DNA from: JAOZMY01 sp964577975
GTDB lineage: Bacteria; Desulfobacterota; S145-22
Reading direction: 5' to 3'
DNA length: 11,857 bases
NCBI GenBank assembly: GCA_964577975.1
Contig: CAZOBB010000023.1
Span: forward strand, 1 to 11,857
Every line of letters begins with the position of its first letter. The first letter of the stretch is position 1. Below, piece after piece: positions 1 through 6,327 of the stretch. Below the pieces are notes generated by a model. The model saw only the letters and a list, made by a program, of their open reading frames with translations. It was not told where the DNA came from and searched no databases. Made by a program: the position numbers and the translations under genes.

Positions 1-312
1 CAGGGCGTGTTCTATCTGTCCCGTGGCGTAGATGAGACTGTCCGCCATGGGGAGCTTATGCCTGTTGCTCAACAGGGCGGCTTTCAAGGCGATCTCTTCC
101 GATACGTCGACGACGCGTCCCTGTTTCATCTGGGCGACGGCGCGCAGCGCCATCGATTCCCCCGCCACCGAAAGAACCTTTTTGAAGACCTCATACAAAC
201 AGATAACCGGGACGATCAAATTCTCCGTGTCTTCGATCGGCTCGGCAAAAAGGGCGGCATTTTCTTCCTCGAAGAAATACGCGATCCAGCCGGAGGTATC
301 CACGAGGTTCAT
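1..312 (-). CDS. vapC: VapC-like PIN-domain toxin (3' end beyond window)
   Basis: This encodes the N-terminal 104 residues of a PIN-domain protein, probably the ribonuclease toxin of a VapBC toxin-antitoxin pair. The frame is open to base 1, so the C-terminus (about 25-35 residues by family size) is missing. Visible PIN hallmarks are the N-terminal LVDTSGW with Asp5, a second acid at Glu41 (LYEVF), and Asp91 in MADSLIYATG. These acids form the Mg2+/Mn2+ site of the family. The ATG overlaps the antitoxin TGA as ATGA, which suggests translational coupling and fits a toxin downstream of its antitoxin. The family usually cleaves tRNA or rRNA; the target here is unknown. I am confident of the family and less so of the gene name, because many PIN proteins carry generic names. 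Confidence 0.88.
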   Translation of the reverse strand, partial: MNLVDTSGWIAYFFEEENAALFAEPIEDTENLIVPVICLYEVFKKVLSVAGESMALRAVAQMKQGRVVDVSEEIALKAALLSNRHKLPMADSLIYATGQIEHAL

Positions 313-518
313 ACCCTGTCCTCGCGCTCCCTCTCGAAGGTCGGATCGAATCCCTTGAGGAACCCCCTCATTTCCGACATGGGCTGAACGGGGATCAGCT
401 CGATGCGGTCGTCGATGGAGATGACCTGAAACTTCGCCCCGGGCTTCAACCCCAACTTTTCCCTGATCCGGCGTGGAATGACCAACTGATACTTGGATGA
501 TAAGGTTACGGTTTCCAT
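309..518 (-). CDS. vapB: VapB-like AbrB/MazE-fold antitoxin
   Basis: This is a 69-residue antitoxin with an N-terminal SpoVT-AbrB (swapped-hairpin) DNA-binding domain: METVTLSSKYQLVIPRRIRE, then LGLKPGAKF, over about residues 1-45. A charged C-terminal tail ends in FEREREDRV and probably wraps around the toxin. I chose ATG 518 rather than an in-frame GTG at 533 because GAGGAGAG (524-531) sits 5 bases upstream of it. The GTG has no such site and lies inside the leader. The gene overlaps the PIN-domain gene by 4 bases and precedes it, the usual antitoxin-first order. By family analogy the protein should repress its own promoter together with the toxin. Confidence 0.88.
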   Translation of the reverse strand: METVTLSSKYQLVIPRRIREKLGLKPGAKFQVISIDDRIELIPVQPMSEMRGFLKGFDPTFEREREDRV

Positions 519-539
519 ATCGACTCTCCTCACGTAAAA

Positions 540-568
540 CGAATATCATATCGATTGGGCAGTGTCAA
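540..568 (-). promoter_or_regulatory. Candidate vapBC promoter
   Basis: On the minus strand TTGACA (563-568) is a perfect -35 hexamer. A 17-base spacer leads to TATTCG (540-545), a weak -10. An odd-centred palindrome ATAT-C-ATAT (543-551) overlaps the -10 region and could be an operator for VapB autoregulation. The -35 is strong evidence; the -10 and operator are inference. Confidence 0.45.
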
Positions 569-603
569 ATTCAATGGAAAGCGGGCAATGTAACCTGAAT
601 GCA

Positions 604-631
604 ACCTGTCAGGTCTTGAAATTGTCAATTT
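604..631. promoter_or_regulatory. Two adjacent odd-centred palindromes
   Basis: ACCTG-T-CAGGT (604-614) and AAATTG-T-CAATTT (619-631) are perfect 5-1-5 and 6-1-6 palindromes sharing a TGTCA core. Their centres are 16 bases apart. They lie upstream of the candidate vapBC -35 on one side and about 130 bases before the perR promoter on the other. They could be paired operators, but no regulator can be assigned from sequence. Confidence 0.3.
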
Positions 632-759
632 ATTTGGTTCGATCGTTCCTCGGTTCGGGGTTCGAGGGAGCTCGAAGCTCAAAGCTGAAAGCAGGAAGAG
701 AGTGAAATAGCGAGTGAGGGAGAGAGTGTGAAGGTTGAAGATCGTAGACGGAAGTCTTC
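632..759. other. Intergenic low-complexity stretch
   Basis: No gene is visible between the vapBC leader and the perR promoter. The stretch is purine-rich, with short repeated words such as GAAGCTC/AAGCTGAAAGC and two copies of GAGAGAGTG. I see no terminator or RNA gene in it. Confidence 0.5.
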
Positions 760-788
760 TTGCAAATTATTATTAAATAGTATATATT
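760..788 (+). promoter_or_regulatory. Candidate perR promoter
   Basis: TTGCAA (760-765) and TATATT (783-788) are separated by 17 bases and lie in a strongly AT-rich block. The predicted start would be around 795, only about 14 bases before the perR ATG. No strong ribosome site precedes that ATG. AT-rich partial dyads in the spacer could allow autoregulation, but they match the PerR consensus poorly. Confidence 0.6.
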
Positions 789-808
789 AGTAAAAACTGG
801 GTAATAGA

Positions 809-1234
809 ATGAAAGAGGATGTACGAGATTTATTCAGAAGGATGGGATTGAGGGTTACACCTCAACGGTTGGAGATATTCCATCTTCTCTCTTCTATGAA
901 AGAACATCCTTCTGCCGAGGATGTTTTCGAACAGATACGAAAACAATTCCCAAGCATTTCTTTCGATACGGTGTATCGAACCCTTTCTCTTTTCGAAACC
1001 CATGGGTTGATCAAGAAGGTCCATCATCTTGCAGACAAAACACGATACGACACGAACATGAAGCATCACCATCATTTTGTGTGCATACGTTGTAAAAAGA
1101 TCATAGATTTCGAATGGGAGGGAATAGATGAAATTCCCACGCCAGAGAGTGTAAGGAAATGGGGCTCTGTGGAGGATCGCTATGTTGAGCTTCGTGGGAT
1201 ATGTAATGAATGTCAAAGGAAGAAGGAAGACTAA
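809..1234 (+). CDS. perR: Peroxide-responsive Fur-family repressor PerR
   Basis: This 141-residue regulator has an N-terminal winged helix (about residues 8-75; VTPQRLEIF, SFDTVYRTL recognition helix) and a C-terminal metal-binding dimerization domain. Cys92/Cys95 and Cys132/Cys135 form the structural zinc site. Aligned to Bacillus subtilis PerR with a shift of four residues, the regulatory-site ligands are all present: His33 (H37), Asp81 (D85), His87 (H91), His89 (H93) and Asp100 (D104). The Asp at the 104 position favours PerR over Fur. In PerR, peroxide oxidizes a metal-bound histidine and releases the DNA. The gene ends 143 bases before katA, with a Fur/PerR-type palindrome between them, so catalase control is the evident role. 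Start ATG 809 gives the usual family length. Base composition is clearly more AT-rich than the GC-rich flanking operons. Confidence 0.93.
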   Translation: MKEDVRDLFRRMGLRVTPQRLEIFHLLSSMKEHPSAEDVFEQIRKQFPSISFDTVYRTLSLFETHGLIKKVHHLADKTRYDTNMKHHHHFVCIRCKKIIDFEWEGIDEIPTPESVRKWGSVEDRYVELRGICNECQRKKED

Positions 1235-1241
1235 AAAATTT

Positions 1242-1271
1242 TTGCACATACATAAGAATAATTCTTATAAG
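1242..1271 (+). promoter_or_regulatory. katA promoter
   Basis: TTGCAC (1242-1247) and TATAAG (1266-1271) are spaced by 18 bases. An A6T5 tract (1233-1243) just upstream may bend the DNA. Transcription would start near 1278, leaving only a few bases before the strong Shine-Dalgarno at 1285-1296. The palindrome at 1252-1268 fills the space between the hexamers, so bound PerR would block polymerase. Confidence 0.65.
1252..1268. promoter_or_regulatory. PerR-box operator
   Basis: ATAAGAAT-A-ATTCTTAT is a perfect 8-1-8 inverted repeat. Its inner 7-1-7 (TAAGAAT-A-ATTCTTA) has the geometry of the PerR box TTATAAT-N-ATTATAA and agrees at 5 of 7 positions in each half. It lies between perR and katA and within the katA promoter. 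Fur binding cannot be excluded from sequence, but the neighbour regulator makes PerR the best candidate. Confidence 0.8.
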
Positions 1272-1280
1272 AGAATTATT
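1257..1280. promoter_or_regulatory. Second, overlapping inverted repeat in the katA operator
   Basis: AATAATTCT (1257-1265), a 6-base spacer TATAAG that coincides with the -10, and AGAATTATT (1272-1280) form a perfect 9-6-9 inverted repeat. It shares its left arm with the PerR box. It may be a second repressor footprint covering the -10 and the predicted start site. Confidence 0.5.
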
Positions 1281-1304
1281 TGTATAAGGAGGTGATTCAA
1301 ATGA

Positions 1305-1385
1305 ATGGCATCTAAGCTTTTCCAAGATGATCAGAGTATCCAAAAATTTTTCAAGATATTAAAAAGAGGAGGTCAAAATGAGTAA
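1305..1385 (+). CDS. Possible 26-residue leader peptide upstream of katA
   Basis: This short ORF begins MASKLFQDDQ and ends KRGGQNE. It has a mixed charged/aromatic middle (IQKFFKILKR) that could form an amphipathic helix. Upstream, TAAGGAGGTGAT (1285-1296) matches 12 bases of the complement of the textbook 16S rRNA 3' end, far more than needed for a ribosome site. Two starts compete. ATG 1301 is better spaced but gives only a 4-codon peptide (MNGI, stop 1313-1315). ATG 1305 gives this ORF. Its TAA overlaps the katA start by 8 bases, and the katA Shine-Dalgarno lies inside it, so translation could couple to catalase synthesis. I recognise no family. It may instead be a relic of a deleted gene whose ribosome site survives. 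Confidence 0.35.
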   Translation: MASKLFQDDQSIQKFFKILKRGGQNE

Positions 1386-2892
1386 GAGCAAAAAAACCTA
1401 TACAACCGAATTCGGAATACCAATAGGGGATGACCAAAACAGCCTTACTGCCGGACGTTCGGGCCCTTTGCTGATGCAAGGAACACATCTACTGGAAAAG
1501 TTGAGCCACTTTAACCGCGAACGAATACCCGAAAGGGTCGTACACGCCAAAGGCGCAGGTGCTTACGGATATTTCGAAGTAACCGCCGATGTAAGGAGGT
1601 ATACCAAAGCGGCCTTTCTTTCCGAGGTTGGCAAAAAAACGGAAGTTTTTGTGCGTTTCTCCACGGTCGGCGGTGAGAAAGGATCGGCGGACGCAGAACG
1701 AGACCCTCGAGGTTTTGCTGTGAAATTCTATACGGAAGAAGGAAACTATGACATGACCGGCAATAACACACCTGTCTTCTTCATCCGGGATCCCCTGAAG
1801 TTTCCGGATTTCATCCATACCCAAAAACGCCATCCAAAGACGAATCTGAAAGATGCCAACATGTTCTGGGATTTTCTTTCCCTCACTCCGGAATCGGTGC
1901 ATCAGGTTACCATCCTATTTTCAGATCGAGGAATTCCGAAATCCTACCGCTTCATGAACGGTTACGGCAGCCACACGTTCAAATGGTACAACAACCAAGG
2001 AGAATATGTCTGGGTGAAATACCATTTCAAGACCGAGCAAGGAATCGAGAATCTCACACGTGAAGAGGCAGCAGTCCTGAAAGGTAAAGATCCGGATCAT
2101 GCCACCCGAGATCTTTATGAAGCGATCGAGCGCGGGGAAACACCCTCCTGGCGCGTAGAAGTCCAGATCATGACTCCGGAACAGGCAAAAAAATACCGTT
2201 TTGACCCTTTTGATGTAACCAAAGTCTGGTTTCATGCCGATGTCCCAACGATTCCCATCGGCAGAATGGTCCTCACCCGGAATCCCGAAAACTACTTCGC
2301 GGAAACGGAACAAGCCGCCTTTTCCCCCTCCAACTTCGTTCCGGGTATCGCCGCCTCGCCAGACAAGATGTTACAGGGTCGCCTTTTCGCCTATCATGAC
2401 GCCCATCTCCACCGGTTAGGACCAAACTATCATCTTCTTCCCGTAAACCGCCCAAAGACAGCTATCCACACGTATCAACGGGACGGGGCAATGCGTTGTG
2501 ACGACAATGGTGGTAGTAGTCCGAATTATTATCCCAACAGCTTCGGCGGCCCCGAACCGGTAAATGACAAAGTAGAACCGAAATTTGAGGTGTCCGGCAT
2601 GGCAGGCCACCACGCCTATGAAATCACGGAGGATGATTATTTTCAAGCGGGTGAACTCTATCGTCGGGTCATGACAGACGAAGAACGAGATCGTCTCATT
2701 GGAAATATTACATCTCATCTTTGCGATGCAAAAAAACGCATTCAACTACGGCAGGCAGCGGTTTTTTACAAGGCCGAAGCAGAATATGGGACTCGTGTGG
2801 CGAAGGGATTGGGGTTGAACGTAAAAGAAGTAAAAGAACTGTCTGAAATGTCTCCGGCTGAACGAGCTGAGGCTACAAAGGGTCAAAATTAG
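1378..2892 (+). CDS. katA: Monofunctional heme catalase KatA
   Basis: This is a 504-residue small-subunit heme catalase that dismutates hydrogen peroxide to water and oxygen. The length and residue spacing resemble clade 3 enzymes such as Helicobacter pylori KatA. The distal catalytic His56 lies in RVVHAKGAGAYG, Asn129 in TGNNTPVFFIRD, and the proximal heme-ligand Tyr339 in RLFAYHDAHLHRLGPN. No C-terminal flavodoxin-like domain is present, which excludes the large-subunit type. No signal peptide is seen, so it is probably cytoplasmic. The start is ATG 1378 behind GAGGAGG (1366-1372). An 8-base overlap with the preceding small ORF suggests coupling. Expression should be induced by peroxide through the palindromic operator at 1252-1268. 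Like perR, the gene is AT-richer than the flanking operons, which hints that the two came together by transfer. Confidence 0.97.
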   Translation: MSKSKKTYTTEFGIPIGDDQNSLTAGRSGPLLMQGTHLLEKLSHFNRERIPERVVHAKGAGAYGYFEVTADVRRYTKAAFLSEVGKKTEVFVRFSTVGGEKGSADAERDPRGFAVKFYTEEGNYDMTGNNTPVFFIRDPLKFPDFIHTQKRHPKTNLKDANMFWDFLSLTPESVHQVTILFSDRGIPKSYRFMNGYGSHTFKWYNNQGEYVWVKYHFKTEQGIENLTREEAAVLKGKDPDHATRDLYEAIERGETPSWRVEVQIMTPEQAKKYRFDPFDVTKVWFHADVPTIPIGRMVLTRNPENYFAETEQAAFSPSNFVPGIAASPDKMLQGRLFAYHDAHLHRLGPNYHLLPVNRPKTAIHTYQRDGAMRCDDNGGSSPNYYPNSFGGPEPVNDKVEPKFEVSGMAGHHAYEITEDDYFQAGELYRRVMTDEERDRLIGNITSHLCDAKKRIQLRQAAVFYKAEAEYGTRVAKGLGLNVKEVKELSEMSPAERAEATKGQN

Positions 2893-2901
2893 TCGGAACG
2901 A

Positions 2902-2933
2902 GGGAGGGGTACCCTAACCCCTCCCCCCTTTTT
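2902..2933 (+). terminator. Intrinsic terminator after katA
   Basis: GGGAGGGGT (2902-2910), loop ACCCTA, and ACCCCTCCC (2917-2925) form a perfect 9-bp stem. CCC and five T (2929-2933) follow. It begins 10 bases after the katA stop and separates it from the convergent importer operon. In the reverse direction the stem lacks an immediate T-run, so it is probably one-way. Confidence 0.92.
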
Positions 2934-2969
2934 CTCAATGACGGAGAGACGTTTTTTGAGAAACGGCTG

Positions 2970-3671
2970 CTAGGAAACCCCTTGCTTTTTGGGAAGTTTC
3001 AGGGAGGAGGACGGAATATCTTTTACGACTTCTCCTTTCTTCATTTCTATGATTCTAGAGCCAATCGCTATCGCTTCCGCGACATCGTGGGTAACGTAAA
3101 TGAGGGTAAATTGAAGCTCTTTGTGCAGGGCGAGAATTTCATTCAGGATAAGACGGCTTAGGTCTCGGTCGAGGCTAGAGAGGGGCTCATCCATCAAGAG
3201 AATCCTTGGCCGCAGGACAAGGGCCCTGGCGAGGGCAACCCGCTGTTGTTGCCCGCCCGATAGCTCTCCCGGACGTGCGTCCATCCTGGAGGTCAAATGG
3301 ATAAGCTCCAAGACTTCCCGGATTCGTTTCTCCCGCTCCCTTCCTGGAACCTTCCTGGCCCTCAGACCGAACTCCAGGTTTCCGCGCACGGTGAGATGGG
3401 GCCAGAGAGCCAAGTCCTGAAAAACCATGCCGATGTTCCGAGACTCCGGCGCGACGAGGATCCTCCCGTTTTCCGCGACGGATTTGCCACCGATGAGGAG
3501 CCGTCCGGCGTCGGGGGCGATGAACCCGGCCAGGAGACGGAGAAGGGTCGTCTTGCCGCACCCGGAGGGCCCCAGGATCGCCACCCGCGCCCCCTCTTCA
3601 ATGGTCAGAGAAATATCCCGTACGGCCGGATGGCTGCCGTAGCTTTTCGAAACGTCGATGAATTCGATCAC
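2970..3671 (-). CDS. ABC importer ATPase, short FbpC-like
   Basis: This 233-residue ATPase energizes the importer encoded by the genes before it. Motifs in order: aromatic A-loop Tyr11, Walker A GPSGCGKTT (34-42), Q-loop MVFQDLALWP, signature LSGGQQQR (from 137), Walker B ILLMDEP (Asp161, Glu162) and switch His195 in YVTHD. The start is GTG 3671, which overlaps the permease TGA as GTGA and has AAGGG upstream. A longer frame back to 3770 runs inside the permease gene and is rejected. The protein ends soon after the H-loop, so it lacks the C-terminal TOBE/regulatory domain that makes FbpC, PotA or MalK proteins about 350-370 residues. It is the last gene of its operon and converges on katA. No T-tailed hairpin follows the TAG stop. 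Confidence 0.9.
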   Translation of the reverse strand: MIEFIDVSKSYGSHPAVRDISLTIEEGARVAILGPSGCGKTTLLRLLAGFIAPDAGRLLIGGKSVAENGRILVAPESRNIGMVFQDLALWPHLTVRGNLEFGLRARKVPGREREKRIREVLELIHLTSRMDARPGELSGGQQQRVALARALVLRPRILLMDEPLSSLDRDLSRLILNEILALHKELQFTLIYVTHDVAEAIAIGSRIIEMKKGEVVKDIPSSSLKLPKKQGVS

Positions 3672-5278
3672 GCCCTTATTCCCTTCCCGCGGTGGGATTC
3701 CCTCCGCCCCTTTAACAACAGCCCCCCGATTCCCAGGGGCAGGACGGCAAGAAGGACCATGATGACACACAAGGCAGCGATAAGTTTCATAGACCCGTTG
3801 GCCATGAGAGTGAAAATTCGGATCGGCAGGGTTTCATGGCCGGGTGGATAGACCACCATTGAAATCCCTGTATCCCGTAGGCAGAAGATGTACCCCACGA
3901 GCCAAGCTCCCATGAGACCCCGTTTGGCCAACGGAGCCACGATGAATACGAAGCGGCGTATCCATGACGCGCCACTCACCTGAGCCGCCTCTTCCATGGA
4001 GGTAGGCACGGTTGCCAAAGTAGCCACGGTCATGCGGAGGGGAATCACGGTATAGCGTCCCACATATCCGATAAGAATCACGATGCTGCTGCCATAGATG
4101 ACGCTTGTTATGGGGCGGTTCCACAAGGCGATGAGCCCTATGCCCAAGACCGTACCGGAAATGGCGAAGAGAAAAAAGGCTGTGGAATCGACGATTCGCC
4201 AAAACCTAAACGATCGGTCGTGGACGAGGTATCCCAGAAGGAAGCCTAGAATCGTCAGGGCTGTGGCCCCCGCGGCCGCGTAGGTTACGCTGCGCCGGAT
4301 GCTGTCCCCGGCCTTTCGAAGGGCCTCCATGAAGGCCGGGCCGGAAAGGGACGATCCAATCAGAACGGCAAAAGGGAGAACTACCATAAGACCGCACAAC
4401 ACAGCGACAGCCCCCGTCATCCAGCCTCTCAGCATCCCGAGTTTAATGACTTCCCTAACGGTTTTTCCGGGATGGGGACGAAGCGAGATAGTCTTTTCCC
4501 GTATAAAGACCCGCTCACAGACAAGGACGATCCCTGTAAGGATTAGGAGGGGCATGGCGGCGGCCGTAGCCCCTCCAAAATTGTAAAAGGCCGAAAACTG
4601 GGTCAGGCATTCCACGGGAAAAACCGGATATCGGAGGTAAGAGGGTACACCGAATTCCCCCAGCGCCAGCAGGAAGACTAGCGTGGCGGCCAGGAGAATC
4701 CCCGGGAGGATGAGGGGGAGGGTGATCTTCCGTAAAACACGGGGCCATCCGGCCGAGAGCCGCGCGGCTTCTTCCAGTCTGGGATCGACCGTCTTGAGAA
4801 AAACGAGGGTCAAGAGGAGGGAAATGGGGAGAAAACTCGTAAAGAGGACTCCCACGCATCCAACACCGCTGAAGAGCCACACAGAGGCGGTTTCCCCCAC
4901 ACCGTATCCAAAAAGATGGGAGACAACTCCATCCCGTCCAAGGAGAAGAAACCAGGCGACAGCCGTTATATACGGGGGAATGAGAAGGGGAAGGGAAAAG
5001 AGAAGCGTAAATCCACGGCGGAAGATCAGATCGGTCTTTCCGAAAAGAATGCCAAGGGGCACTCCGACGAGCGTGGTAAGAAAAGGCGTGGCCGTCGACA
5101 GGGTGAGGCTGTGAAGGATGAGCACCCACTCCCGTCGGGTATGAAGGAGCTTCCCGTAGGCCCTGAGGCCGATATTCCCCTCAGCCCAAAGACTCTTCCC
5201 AACCATTGCGAGCAGGGGGACCAAACCTGCCAGGAAGAGGACGAACACGGCACCCAACAAGGTAAGGCGCTTGCTCAT
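3668..5278 (-). CDS. ABC importer permease, fused two-domain FbpB type
   Basis: This is a 536-residue inner-membrane permease made of two homologous binding-protein-dependent transport domains in one chain, as in iron-type FbpB/SfuB proteins. Hydrophobic segments recur through both halves; the first is at about residues 5-25. Each half carries an EAA cytoplasmic loop that docks the ATPase: EEAARLSAGWPRVLRKITLP near residue 168 and EEAAQVSGASWIRRFVFIVA near residue 428. The two copies supply both membrane halves, so no second permease gene is needed. The ATG lies 7 bases after the binding-protein stop, with GAAGG upstream. The 3' end overlaps the ATPase start by 4 bases. The substrate cannot be read from the permease. 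Confidence 0.92.
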   Translation of the reverse strand: MSKRLTLLGAVFVLFLAGLVPLLAMVGKSLWAEGNIGLRAYGKLLHTRREWVLILHSLTLSTATPFLTTLVGVPLGILFGKTDLIFRRGFTLLFSLPLLIPPYITAVAWFLLLGRDGVVSHLFGYGVGETASVWLFSGVGCVGVLFTSFLPISLLLTLVFLKTVDPRLEEAARLSAGWPRVLRKITLPLILPGILLAATLVFLLALGEFGVPSYLRYPVFPVECLTQFSAFYNFGGATAAAMPLLILTGIVLVCERVFIREKTISLRPHPGKTVREVIKLGMLRGWMTGAVAVLCGLMVVLPFAVLIGSSLSGPAFMEALRKAGDSIRRSVTYAAAGATALTILGFLLGYLVHDRSFRFWRIVDSTAFFLFAISGTVLGIGLIALWNRPITSVIYGSSIVILIGYVGRYTVIPLRMTVATLATVPTSMEEAAQVSGASWIRRFVFIVAPLAKRGLMGAWLVGYIFCLRDTGISMVVYPPGHETLPIRIFTLMANGSMKLIAALCVIMVLLAVLPLGIGGLLLKGRRESHRGKGIRA

Positions 5279-5285
5279 GCGGCCT

Positions 5286-6326
5286 TCAATATCCGGCCCA
5301 TTGTTTCAAGAAAGGCTGAATTTCCTGGAGTCTCCGGGCCACCCGGGCATAGTCTATCTTCATGGCCGTAATCTCCCCGATTTTCGCCACTTCCGGGGGG
5401 ATTTTCACCCCCTTGTGGAGGGGAATTTGAGCACAATCGGCCTCCGCCAGCTTCCGCTCCGTATCTTTCGAGAGGAGGTAGTCGATGAGCTTTTTGGCCG
5501 TGCGCGGATGCGGGGCCCCTTGAATGAAAACTGCTGCATTGGGAACGATCAGACAGCCGATTTCCCCCTTGCCTTGGTCGGGATAGACCATCTCAACGGG
5601 CTTTCCCTGGCGGATCCGGTTGATGGCGTCGTCGCTGTCGACCAGACTGAAGTCGAAGGCACCGGAGGCCACTAGGTCGGCGCTCTCTCCGTTGCTCGTG
5701 GAAATCTTTACCCCGTTTCTTTTCATCATTTCCAGAAATTTCTTTGTACGCGCCTCTCCCCAAACGGTAAAGAGGGCCGCCATCTGCGTGGTCGTCGTTC
5801 CAAAAAGGGGATTGGCGATCACGGCCCGTCCCTTCCACCGGGGGTCGGTGTAGGCAAGTATGGAACGTGGTTTCGGAGAGAGGCCCCTGCGGACGATGAA
5901 AACCCTGGCCCGGGCGGAAAACCCCGTCCAGTATCCCTGCGGATCTTTGAAAGTCTGGGGGATACCCTCCGCGTTGGGCGAGAGATACGGAGCCGCGATT
6001 CCCTTCTGCTTCAGGACTACCGCCCGAATAGGCTCATTGGCCCAATAAACGTCCGCCTGGGGATTGTTCTTTTCCGCGATGAGTCGGTTCATGACACCGG
6101 TGCTCTTCGTCTCCTCCGTGTCGAAAACCGCTTTCACCTTGATTCCCGATTCCTTCTCGAAGTCCTTGAGGATCGGTTCGGAGAAGACCTGGTCTTCGGA
6201 CACGTAGACGACGACGGTTTCTTCCGTCGGTTTATCCTTCGTGGCACAGGAAGCAAGCAGGGGCAAAAGGAGAAGGATCGAGAGGAAAAGCCACCCGCGT
6301 TGCGAGAAAGCCTTCGTGGGCGTCAT
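5286..6326 (-). CDS. ABC importer solute-binding lipoprotein (AfuA/FbpA-like superfamily)
   Basis: This 346-residue lipoprotein delivers the ligand to the permease. Residues 1-26 form a lipoprotein signal with lipobox LLASC and acylated Cys27. The mature domain resembles COG1840 iron-type binding proteins: TVVVYVSEDQVFSEPILKDF (38-57), ADVYWANEP (91-99), GYWTGFSARARV (131-142), WKGRAVIANPLFGTTTT (164-180), VEMVYPDQGKGEIG (244-257), and the C-terminal GAPHPRTAKKLIDYLLS. In ferric-binding FbpA a tyrosine pair binds iron. Here the corresponding late region, as best I can align it, reads FSLVDSDDAINRI (226-238) with no adjacent tyrosines. I therefore do not call it an iron binder; the ligand is unassigned. 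ATG 6326 was chosen over an upstream frame to 6449 because it has GGGGGA before it and begins the signal peptide. It starts 1 base after the upstream stop. Confidence 0.9.
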   Translation of the reverse strand: MTPTKAFSQRGWLFLSILLLLPLLASCATKDKPTEETVVVYVSEDQVFSEPILKDFEKESGIKVKAVFDTEETKSTGVMNRLIAEKNNPQADVYWANEPIRAVVLKQKGIAAPYLSPNAEGIPQTFKDPQGYWTGFSARARVFIVRRGLSPKPRSILAYTDPRWKGRAVIANPLFGTTTTQMAALFTVWGEARTKKFLEMMKRNGVKISTSNGESADLVASGAFDFSLVDSDDAINRIRQGKPVEMVYPDQGKGEIGCLIVPNAAVFIQGAPHPRTAKKLIDYLLSKDTERKLAEADCAQIPLHKGVKIPPEVAKIGEITAMKIDYARVARRLQEIQPFLKQWAGY

Positions 6327-6327
6327 C

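Noticed and set aside
519..533. Upstream GTG start (533) for the antitoxin
   Set aside because: The Shine-Dalgarno GAGGAGAG lies between this GTG and ATG 518, so it can serve only the ATG. The family N-terminus also begins at the ATG.
2953..2968. Hairpin CGTTT/AAACG after the importer operon
   Set aside because: A 5-bp stem with no T-run in the minus direction; too weak to call a terminator.
3672..3770. Extended N-terminus for the importer ATPase
   Set aside because: The extra 33 residues lie in the permease coding region and are not ATPase-like. The GTGA overlap start gives the normal domain boundary.
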